Shown here in pieces: positions 1 through 6,261 of a stretch of 14,290 bases of DNA; within the stretch, counting starts at the first letter, position 1, and the number at the start of each line of letters is the position of its first letter. A program made the position numbers and the translations under genes. A model generated the notes under the pieces. That model did not search any database. It was not told where the DNA came from and was given only the letters and a program-made list of their open reading frames with translations. The stretch is taken from assembly GCA_964534135.1 (NCBI GenBank), contig CAZHQC010000055.1, positions 1 through 14,290 on the forward strand. Direction: 5' to 3'. Source of the DNA: JAKLQJ01 sp964534135. GTDB lineage: Bacteria; Elusimicrobiota; Elusimicrobia; Elusimicrobiales; UBA9959.

Positions 1-198
1 TCAATAATTTCCGCCGGGATTTTATACACAACGGAAGAACATGCGAACACGCCCGCGGGAATTTCGTTTAATTTGTTTTATCGATTAACAGAAACGGATC
101 TAAACAATAGTAGCGGCGCAAACGGCTTGCTAGAGCCTTGCTTTGGTTTTAAGATAGGCTACATATCTAAAGGCTTCTGGGCTGTTGAAGAGGAGTAG
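1..198 (+). CDS. C-terminal fragment of an unrecognised protein
   Basis: An open frame enters from the left edge and ends at TAG 196-198, giving 65 residues without a start. The product is rich in Gly, Ser, Asn and aromatic residues, with short alternating hydrophobic stretches (for example GFKIGYISKGFW near the end), as in a beta-rich extracellular or structural protein, but I recognise no family. Base composition is visibly richer in G+C than the cluster to the right. A strong terminator starts 66 bases downstream, which supports this frame being the true end of a transcription unit. The gene is unrelated in strand and style to the nuclease cluster, so the left boundary of the accessory region probably lies between 198 and 375. 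Confidence 0.5.
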   Translation, partial: SIISAGILYTTEEHANTPAGISFNLFYRLTETDLNNSSGANGLLEPCFGFKIGYISKGFWAVEEE

Positions 199-264
199 CC
201 GGATAAAAAGCCTACCGGCAGAAGAAATTTAAACCGATAAGTAGGTCAAACACACTAAAGACCT

Positions 265-297
265 GCCGATAATCGGGCATTATCCGGCCTTTTTTTC
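265..297 (+). terminator. Rho-independent terminator of the left-edge gene
   Basis: GCCGATAAT (265-273) pairs with ATTATCCGGC (279-288), with one bulged C and a 5-base loop, and is followed by a run of seven T at 290-296. It faces right and fits as the terminator of the unit ending at 198. A smaller GCCGG/CCGGC hairpin lies just upstream, around 198-221. Confidence 0.75.
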
Positions 298-340
298 TTA
301 AAGAGAACGGTTCTGATTAATTTTCAGGGTGGGTGATAAA
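297..340. repeat. Dispersed intergenic repeat, copy A
   Basis: The stretch TTAAAGAGAACGGTTCTGAT, continuing TAA to about 320, matches 13881-13903 at about 20 of 23 positions. It also resembles 12681-12698. A G-rich segment (GGGTGGG) follows here, as GGGGG follows in the two other copies. The copies lie outside genes and at module borders: this one at the left end of the nuclease cluster, the other two after toxin-antitoxin pairs. The match is clear in the first half and weaker beyond 325. Confidence 0.5.
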
Positions 341-374
341 ATCAGTTGTTATCTAAATAATCTACTTAAACTCT

Positions 375-1859
375 TTAAGCTACCTTATAAAGAACTTTTA
401 AAACTTTAACCATAGCCAAAGTATCTTGCCCACAATAGATCTTAAGGTCTTTTCTTATCTTTTTTATTTCCTTGGCAGATAATTTTCCCGAAAGCATATT
501 CAAGTAAGCTACTTGCGCCTCTCCGCCATCACCTATATCCAAACCTTTATAAGTCATGACCGGGACCAAAGCGGGGAGAACTTTTTTTAAGGAATAACTC
601 CCTTGAAACTTTGGATGAATATAAGCTCTTTTTTGAAAAGGCTTCATAATATCCGCCATTCTCTCATTCAGCTTCAATAGAGATTTAGCATATTTTGGAA
701 AATCTCTAGCCAGTTCTTTTATTCTTGTTTTTTCAAAAGTCGCATTATAAGCCACGAGCGAACCTTTTGCCTTAATATGCTTGAGCATAAATTTTATAAG
801 ACCTTCTCTTGGATCATTTACAGCATCACCCAAATATTCGAAATGCTGAACTTTCCCTCCGGCTTTATTTTTTTGTATATGCAGGGAAACCTGAAAAGCT
901 AACTGTTGATAGGGACTCGAGCCATCATAAAGCGGAAACGAAGGCATTATGGTTTCAAAGTCTATAAAATAAAGGGGATATTTTAGTTCTTCAATAAAAT
1001 CACTTATGACATCTGTATCTATACACGGTTTTCTGGTTTTCTCAGCTTTCAAAACAAGCTGTTGCCAAGGTCTCAGGGGAAAATTATTTGGAATATCTTT
1101 AATTTTCATTATGCCCATTCCTATAAGTTCTTCCACCTTTTGTGAAGCGAGATGCGGAAAATTATAAATTGAATAATCAGGAATATGTTTCCAGCAATAG
1201 TTACAAAATTCGCATTTATAAGGCTTTGAACATTGGCCGCCTATATCAATTTCTGGCTCCACTTTACTTGAAAGGGTTTTCATGAATTTCCGAAGATTCT
1301 TTTTTACTTCTTTCAAATGGTTATTTGCCTCTTCCGTTATTGTTTCCAAGGTAAAAAACTCTTTTGGGTTTATTTCTCCGTTTTTAACAAATTTATTGTT
1401 TATATGCATCAGCTTCACATTTTTTATTTTAAAACCCAAACCCTCAAGAACATGTTTTTGAATGGCAGTGTCATAAGCATGCGCGGCTTTTACAGAGGTA
1501 GTGCTTTTAACTTCTATCAAATCCCAGGATTTATCTTTGTTTTTCTTTAAAATGTCTGCACGGATTAAAACATCATTAAAAACAAAAGTTCCTTCATAAA
1601 TAATTTTGGTTCCTTTTTTAATCAAACGATCGGTTTCTTCAATCGCTTGATGTAAATGTTTATAATCGGATTCAATCAATTTGCCGCCTTTATAATAGTT
1701 TCTAGCAAGTTCTCCAACCAGATGACCTTCGTCAAAACGTAATTGTTGGCCTACCGGAATCGCTCCGAGAAGGTCTTTTCTATAATTGTAAAGCCAAATC
1801 CTTTTCAGACATTGCAGACCCATTATATATTGTGATTTTGAAATTCTTTTTTTAAACAT
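375..1859 (-). CDS. DUF2779 protein: Cas4-like PD-(D/E)XK nuclease fused to DEDD exonuclease
   Basis: A 494-residue protein in two parts. Residues 1-225 look like a Cas4/RecB-type nuclease: D102 (RADI), then E116 and K118 (IEVK), with Cys17 plus Cys210, 216, 219 and 222 placed as in the iron-sulfur-stapled nucleases (one N-terminal and several C-terminal cysteines). Residues 295 onward match DUF2779, an RNase H-fold DEDD exonuclease: D300 and E302 in FIDFET, YNATFEK as motif II, and YCGQDTLAM as motif III. All key residues seem present, so both sites may act on DNA or RNA; the substrate is unknown. The start is supported by AAGGAG about 6 bases upstream. It lies 57 bp after the RNase J-like gene in the same direction and is probably co-transcribed from the promoter at 3284-3317. 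Family assignment is firm, function is inferred. Confidence 0.85.
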   Translation of the reverse strand: MFKKRISKSQYIMGLQCLKRIWLYNYRKDLLGAIPVGQQLRFDEGHLVGELARNYYKGGKLIESDYKHLHQAIEETDRLIKKGTKIIYEGTFVFNDVLIRADILKKNKDKSWDLIEVKSTTSVKAAHAYDTAIQKHVLEGLGFKIKNVKLMHINNKFVKNGEINPKEFFTLETITEEANNHLKEVKKNLRKFMKTLSSKVEPEIDIGGQCSKPYKCEFCNYCWKHIPDYSIYNFPHLASQKVEELIGMGIMKIKDIPNNFPLRPWQQLVLKAEKTRKPCIDTDVISDFIEELKYPLYFIDFETIMPSFPLYDGSSPYQQLAFQVSLHIQKNKAGGKVQHFEYLGDAVNDPREGLIKFMLKHIKAKGSLVAYNATFEKTRIKELARDFPKYAKSLLKLNERMADIMKPFQKRAYIHPKFQGSYSLKKVLPALVPVMTYKGLDIGDGGEAQVAYLNMLSGKLSAKEIKKIRKDLKIYCGQDTLAMVKVLKVLYKVA

Positions 1860-1916
1860 TGTATCTCCTTCAAATTCTATCTATTGATATTATAAAACAT
1901 AAATACGGCAGAGATT

Positions 1917-3248
1917 CTATAGGTTAATTTTTTCACTGTCTTTAAGAAATACTACATTTTCATGGAGTTTTTTAAACTCTTCAGGACGCTCAGTGTGTAC
2001 CGGAATAATTGCTTTGGGCTTGAGTGCTACAACGAGACTTTTAAGTGTCTCAAAATCAGCATGCCCGGAAGCGTGTATGTGTCTGATCTCTTTATCAAGG
2101 TCCGTTTCCTTAATAAAAGATGTTAATTTCATTTTATCCTTACCAAGATAACCTTTCCATTGAGAATATATCAATGCGGCTGTTTCTAATTCAGGTATAG
2201 CCTTTAAAGCGGGAACAATGCCGTCTCTTATCAAGATTAGGTATTTGCTATTTTTAATGTCTTTTGGATTTATCTTTTTTGGTCCACCGATAAGCTTTAG
2301 CATATATTTGAATTTTTCAGAGTTGTCTATTTTATATACATACTTATCACCGTGTCTATAGTTGTAAATGAGAGTTTTTATCCCAGACATGGAAACGGAG
2401 GGGACTTTTGAAGCATAAGGTAAATCCTTAATATTCTCAAGCACACAGGCAACATAAGGGTCAATAACAAAAGTATAACCATGTCTTTGAGCTTCTGCGT
2501 AAAATGAGCATATTCTGTCTATATTTTGTCCTGAGCAAGCGACAAGAACAAGAGGATTGTTTTCTTTTAAAAGATCTCCTATTTTCTTTTGGGCTTCTTT
2601 TTCAGTTTTAAATTTGGCTTCTGGTCTGCCCAAGGTTGTTCCTTCCATAATCAGATGATCAGGTTTGAAAGGGGGATTATTGATTAACATCTTGAAAGCA
2701 TTTTCTTTATGTCCTCCAGAACGGAAATCGCCTGAATAAAACAATGTTTTACCAGTAATTTTGTCGGTTATAAAGAAACCTCTAGCGTCAAAAGCTGAGT
2801 GATCCATAAGATAGGGCTTTATTATAAAGTTGCCTATTTCAATATCTTTATTATGTATGGCATCGCTTACTCGAGAAAGATCAATTGCCATTTTTGGCGG
2901 AAGAAAAGCATTTAAAGTTTCTATCATTCTTTTTGCGCCGGGACTCATTATAATTGGGATTTGAGGATTAGAGAGATGAACCAAGCCATAATGGTCGCCA
3001 TGAGAATGCGAAATTAGAATTGCCGCAAAATCAGGTTTGTCATTATGATAAAGCCCTAATATATCGGGTAAGATATTATTATTCTTTAATTCCTCAATGG
3101 TTTTATCTAATGAGTTCTTTGGAAAATCATTGCCGTCTTTATCGTTTAAAGGCATTCCAAGATCAAGAAGGATTCTTGTCTTTCCCGATGTTAATTCAAT
3201 GCATGTCCCACCAATTTGATGGGTTCCTCTGTGTATTTTAATATTCAT
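1917..3248 (-). CDS. Beta-CASP metallo-beta-lactamase, RNase J-like ribonuclease
   Basis: A 443-residue protein with a full metallo-beta-lactamase site: LLDLG (about 27-31), HSHGDH (81-86), H150 (MDHSAFDA) and D174 (YSGDFRSG). It then has beta-CASP motifs: A at E202 (MEGTTLG), B at HASGHADFE and C at IPVHTE. A His in motif C is typical of RNA-acting members (RNase J, CPSF-73) rather than DNA-acting SNM1/Artemis, so an RNA substrate is likely. It is shorter than RNase J (about 550 residues) and lacks the usual C-terminal domain, so I call it RNase J-like rather than rnj. The start has AAGGAG 9 bases upstream. It is the first gene after its own palindromic promoter, which has the same design as those of the ClpX-like gene and of the gene at 8012, tying this nuclease to the same regulon. 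Confidence 0.85.
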   Translation of the reverse strand: MNIKIHRGTHQIGGTCIELTSGKTRILLDLGMPLNDKDGNDFPKNSLDKTIEELKNNNILPDILGLYHNDKPDFAAILISHSHGDHYGLVHLSNPQIPIIMSPGAKRMIETLNAFLPPKMAIDLSRVSDAIHNKDIEIGNFIIKPYLMDHSAFDARGFFITDKITGKTLFYSGDFRSGGHKENAFKMLINNPPFKPDHLIMEGTTLGRPEAKFKTEKEAQKKIGDLLKENNPLVLVACSGQNIDRICSFYAEAQRHGYTFVIDPYVACVLENIKDLPYASKVPSVSMSGIKTLIYNYRHGDKYVYKIDNSEKFKYMLKLIGGPKKINPKDIKNSKYLILIRDGIVPALKAIPELETAALIYSQWKGYLGKDKMKLTSFIKETDLDKEIRHIHASGHADFETLKSLVVALKPKAIIPVHTERPEEFKKLHENVVFLKDSEKINL

Positions 3249-3283
3249 AGTCTTTAACTCCTTTCAAGTTTAGTTCTATGAAT

Positions 3284-3321
3284 AGTATAAAAGACCACCG
3301 CGACAACATTGTGTCGCGGTG
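3284..3321 (-). promoter_or_regulatory. Palindromic WYL-type promoter of the RNase J-like gene
   Basis: On the minus strand GCGACA, 6 bp, TGTCGC (3317-3300) stands exactly 10 bp before TATACT (3289-3284). The palindrome extends to a perfect 10-bp inverted repeat, CACCGCGACA/TGTCGCGGTG (3296-3321). No TTGACA-like box sits at the normal distance; the palindrome covers about -40 to -23. TTGTCG, 11 bp, TATACT has the half-site and spacing I recall for PafBC-dependent damage promoters. The hairpin could also stop transcripts from the gene ending at 3350, as a short T-rich tract follows it, so a double role is possible. Confidence 0.7.
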
Positions 3322-3349
3322 AATTAGAATTGTAATAATATTTATTTAA

Positions 3350-4240
3350 CTATTTTTTGCGTTGCCCGTTCCAGAGAGAGCTTATAGTAAATTTATTGCT
3401 ACCGATATTGCCACGGAAATAATAGGGGAAATCACCTAAACTTCCATCATTTATTAAAAGCTCCTGAAGTCGACCATCTCGTTGATTTGCATCAAACCCA
3501 AAACATAGAAGAGTTGTTTTAGGAAATACCTTTTTGGGGTTAGGTAAATCTAATTTTTCATCATCAAAAAGATTGTTTAAAATTTCAATAACCTCGGTAT
3601 ATTTAACTATTATTTCTGAACCTCTAGCTTTTATTTGTGCATTATACTTAGGTATTTGAATTTTCAATACCTTCGGAAGCACTCCTTTTTTTGACCAAAG
3701 TTCTTTGTTGGTAAAATGTTTTGCCTCAATGAATTTTAACTCACATGACTTTTTATCGTACAAAAGTATGTCAATTCGATCTTGTTTCCCTTTTTCCCCG
3801 GGAAGAGTTGCGAATGCCACTTCAAGATCTAAAACAACAATACTAAATTTGGATAAATAGGAGAATTTTTTATAAATTTTTGAAACTTCTTCTGCTTCAA
3901 CACCTGCATAATTACGGCAATTTTCTTTTATCCTCTCATATTCAACAGCAAAATTTTTAATTAATAATTTTGAGCGTTTAGAGGGATCTTTAAAAATTTT
4001 TTCAGAAACATAATCCTCGGTGTCATCAATTTCTCTATGTAAAACTGAAGCAAATTTCACATGTGTTTTAAATCCATCTTTACAGTCATAAGAAAACAAC
4101 TTACTTCCTTTATGGTACATATCAATTGAAGCGTCTTTTCGAACAGCAAGAAAAACGTTTCCTTTTTTTATATCTGGCAACAGCTTTTCTTTAAAAAGTT
4201 TTTCAGCTTTAAAAGAATTAATTAATTTTTCGAATTTCAT
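3350..4240 (-). CDS. RecB-like PD-(D/E)XK nuclease, otherwise unrecognised
   Basis: The C-terminal half carries a nuclease signature: E140 (LDLEVAF), D157 (DRIDILLY), E172 and K174 (FIEAKHF), then Q195 and Y199 (QIPKY), resembling the QxxxY motif of the RecB family. Thus it likely cuts DNA, with metal bound by D157 and E172. The N-terminal 130 residues are of no family I know. Start choice: GGGAGGG at 4250-4256 lies 9 bases before the ATG at 4240 but only 3 before an ATG at 4246, and it overlaps the ATG at 4258; 4240 gives 296 residues and is preferred (a 302-residue form from 4258 is possible). It lies 44 bp downstream of the DnaB-like gene, same strand, and is the last gene before the internal promoter at 3284-3317. 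Confidence 0.7.
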   Translation of the reverse strand: MKFEKLINSFKAEKLFKEKLLPDIKKGNVFLAVRKDASIDMYHKGSKLFSYDCKDGFKTHVKFASVLHREIDDTEDYVSEKIFKDPSKRSKLLIKNFAVEYERIKENCRNYAGVEAEEVSKIYKKFSYLSKFSIVVLDLEVAFATLPGEKGKQDRIDILLYDKKSCELKFIEAKHFTNKELWSKKGVLPKVLKIQIPKYNAQIKARGSEIIVKYTEVIEILNNLFDDEKLDLPNPKKVFPKTTLLCFGFDANQRDGRLQELLINDGSLGDFPYYFRGNIGSNKFTISSLWNGQRKK

Positions 4241-4284
4241 ATTCATACACCCTCCCATTTGATTTCTTTCAGTTTATCACTTAC

Positions 4285-4941
4285 TTATTCAAAAAGCAAT
4301 GAAGCTTCATTGAAGTTGAGTTTTGCTAATTTTAAGTCGATATTACCTGGTTTAAAGATTCTTAATTGGCATTCAGCATCCTGAAGCTTACGGTCCAAAA
4401 TCCAGATATAATCGGCGATTTCAGGATTAACATTCATTTCGGTTATTCTTTGTTCATCAGTTAGAGAATCATCATTACTCATCTGTGAAAGCAAAATCAC
4501 CGTAAGGTTATGTGCTTGGGTAAATTTTTTCAATTTAAGAAGTTCCCGATTAGTAGAATCGTCTGTAGAGAATCTTAAGAGCTGAGCATAATCTATGATT
4601 ATAAGTTCAGGGAGTGCTTCTTTTGAATTGAGATGGTTTTTAATTCTGGAGATTATTTCTTCCACAGTTATGGCGGATTTATCATCAATGGTGAGATAGT
4701 TATTCTGGAACTCCGTATTTAAGACTTTAGTTTGCTTGCCCAAACGCTCTTTTATGTTTTTTCCATTCACTTCAACTGAGAATATAAGTACGTTTTTTTC
4801 TTTCTTCATCGCAATAGAACAGATTTGAAGCGCCAGGGAAGTTTTGCCCACTGATGGCCTTGAAGCCAGTATGGTAAAAGGTTTTTCCTTAAGTGTATTA
4901 TCCAAAAGATTTTCAATAAAAGTCGGTATTAGGGTTTTCAT
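4285..4941 (-). CDS. Stand-alone DnaB-type RecA-fold ATPase
   Basis: A 218-residue protein equal to the motor domain of the replicative helicase DnaB, without its N-terminal primase-binding domain. Visible in order: Walker A SRPSVGKTSLA (DnaB: GRPxMGKT), helicase motif H1a (VLIFSVEVN; DnaB VLxFSLEMS), Walker B LIIIDYAQLL (DnaB LIVIDYLQLM), H3 TVILLSQMS (DnaB VIALSQLSR), and a C-terminal strand pair LKLAKLNFNEA like the end of DnaB. Normal DnaB has about 450 residues. The start at 4941 is fixed by GGAGG 4 bases upstream; a longer frame to 5022 would overlap the preceding gene and lacks a site. It may form a ring on DNA or act as a loader-like ATPase; which is unknown. The neighbours are nucleases on both sides and an OB protein upstream, all in one unit. 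Confidence 0.8.
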   Translation of the reverse strand: MKTLIPTFIENLLDNTLKEKPFTILASRPSVGKTSLALQICSIAMKKEKNVLIFSVEVNGKNIKERLGKQTKVLNTEFQNNYLTIDDKSAITVEEIISRIKNHLNSKEALPELIIIDYAQLLRFSTDDSTNRELLKLKKFTQAHNLTVILLSQMSNDDSLTDEQRITEMNVNPEIADYIWILDRKLQDAECQLRIFKPGNIDLKLAKLNFNEASLLFE

Positions 4942-4966
4942 ATTTCCTCCGTAATACTTATTATTT

Positions 4967-5605
4967 TTAAATCTCCCAAAACCCTGTAAAAAGTGAAATA
5001 TTTCTATCTTTAATTTTTTCATCTACATAAACTTCTTTTATTTCACATTTCGAAAAAGCTTTAAGATTACTGTCTTTGGCCATAATTTTATTTGTAGCAT
5101 ATGATTTTATTTTTTTAAAAAATTCTTCTTTTTTATTCTGGTTGTCCCCGATGAAAGATATGAAAACAAGACCGATAGGCTTTTTTGCTGTTTTTGTTAA
5201 CTCATATATTTCATTTTCAAATTTTAGATTTTCTTGCTCCTCAAGTTGTCTGCTCAATTCTCTTATAGCGGCAAGGGTGTTAGGATCATTAACATTCCAC
5301 CATCGGGATAGGTTTGTTATATACTTAAACTCTATCGTTAAATCAATAATATTTTTGTCGTTAATTTCTTTAACAAAACAAATATCATACTTGTTCTTAT
5401 TTCCAAAATTTGGAGCAACAATATAATCCGGGAATCGCTTTGAAAGAAAATAGACAAGTTCTTGAGTTAAAAAAATTTCTTGTTTTGCGACGAGTTGTAG
5501 ATATGCAAGTTTCGAAGATTTTTTCTTCAATTCTATTGTAAAAACCTTAAAAGCTTTTTTAAAGTTTTCAATACTAGCTTTCTTGTAAATTTCTATTGTT
5601 TCCAT
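4967..5605 (-). CDS. Putative PD-(D/E)XK restriction-like nuclease
   Basis: A 212-residue protein with no family I can name. The middle holds a plausible nuclease core: E49 in a helix, D74 (KYDICFV), E92 and K94 (LTIEFKYI), each acid in a beta-strand-like context as in restriction endonucleases and type III restriction-like enzymes. The first 50 residues are helical and Lys-rich. No signal peptide or membrane segment is seen. AAGGGGG lies about 8 bases before the ATG. It sits 25 bp upstream of the DnaB-like ATPase gene in the same direction, so the ATPase could supply the motor for this nuclease (inference). Confidence in the gene is high; in the nuclease call, moderate. Confidence 0.65.
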   Translation of the reverse strand: METIEIYKKASIENFKKAFKVFTIELKKKSSKLAYLQLVAKQEIFLTQELVYFLSKRFPDYIVAPNFGNKNKYDICFVKEINDKNIIDLTIEFKYITNLSRWWNVNDPNTLAAIRELSRQLEEQENLKFENEIYELTKTAKKPIGLVFISFIGDNQNKKEEFFKKIKSYATNKIMAKDSNLKAFSKCEIKEVYVDEKIKDRNISLFTGFWEI

Positions 5606-5678
5606 GTATACTGCCCCCTTGATATCATTATCATAACTAATAATTCTTTGGTTTGCAACTGCGCCTATTTGAAAAATA

Positions 5679-6041
5679 TCAAATATCCATTATTTCATCA
5701 GCAAATAATTCATAACTGATTACTCCTCTAAATTCTGAACAATTAACGGTTCCACATACGCCAACCGTTTTACCATCAATAAGCAATTTACTAAATTTTT
5801 TATATGCCTTTGGAAATACACAGACATTTATTGAAGCGGATAAATCTTTAAATTCAAATTTTGCCATAAGCAAACCTTTTTTTGTTTCTATTTTTCTAAC
5901 AGTTACTATCATACCGGTTATTTTAATCCTTGAAGAAACAGGTAGCTTACCATTAACAATAGGTACAATTTCAGAAGGAGTAAATATACCAGGTTGGTTT
6001 TTATCAATAGGCGCATCATTTTTATTATCAGATTTTTTCAT
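5679..6041 (-). CDS. Stand-alone OB-fold protein like the DnaE OB domain
   Basis: A 120-residue protein. Residues 36-118 match the OB-fold (tRNA-anticodon type) domain near the C-terminus of DNA polymerase III alpha: ITGMIVTVRKIETKKGLLMA, then FEFKDLSASINVCVFPKAY, then GKTVGVCGTV. In DnaE this domain binds single-stranded DNA, so a ssDNA-binding role is likely. The first 30 residues are polar and probably disordered. The polymerase itself is absent. The start has only a weak site (CGGAA) but is the first ATG of the frame and lies 45 bp after the small gene at 6087-6257. With the adjacent nuclease and DnaB-type ATPase it makes a replication-like set (OB, motor, nuclease) within the cluster. 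Confidence 0.75.
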   Translation of the reverse strand: MKKSDNKNDAPIDKNQPGIFTPSEIVPIVNGKLPVSSRIKITGMIVTVRKIETKKGLLMAKFEFKDLSASINVCVFPKAYKKFSKLLIDGKTVGVCGTVNCSEFRGVISYELFADEIMDI

Positions 6042-6086
6042 AAAGTTTTCCGTTTGTTTCTCTTTGATATAGAAGCTCTATTTAAA

Positions 6087-6257
6087 TTAAGCTTCATAGA
6101 CTAGTTCAGACTCTTCCTGTTTGCCTAGAAAAGAGACAGAAGCTGTAAAATATAGGTCATCTTTGTGGGCTCCTATACTATATATACGTAATTGGAATGA
6201 AATTCGTTCGCGGAAAACTGAGAAATGCTTGAAATATAAGGATTTTTTTGTTTTCAT
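6087..6257 (-). CDS. Small 56-residue protein following the ClpX-like gene
   Basis: Not recognised. An ATG at 6257 lies 4 bases past the stop of the ClpX-like gene, with AAGGAGG inside that gene's last codons (spacing about 12, rather long), so translation would be coupled. The frame runs 56 codons to TAA at 6087-6089 and fills an otherwise empty 220-bp gap in a tight cluster. The product is basic at the start (MKTKKSLYFKHFSVFRERIS) and then alternates polar and hydrophobic residues (FTASVSFLG), ending in an acidic tail, as in a small beta-rich protein; no membrane segment. A job as partner, adaptor or substrate of the unfoldase is only suggested by position. It may be a chance frame. Confidence 0.45.
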   Translation of the reverse strand: MKTKKSLYFKHFSVFRERISFQLRIYSIGAHKDDLYFTASVSFLGKQEESELVYEA

Positions 6258-6261
6258 ATTT

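Noticed and set aside
368..382. CTTAAA/TTTAAG hairpin at the end of the DUF2779 gene as a terminator
   Set aside because: The stem is A/T only, overlaps the stop codon and is not followed by a real T run on the minus strand.
4942..5022. Upstream extension of the DnaB-like ATPase
   Set aside because: It overlaps the preceding gene, lacks a ribosome-binding site and does not resemble DnaB; GGAGG fixes the start at 4941.
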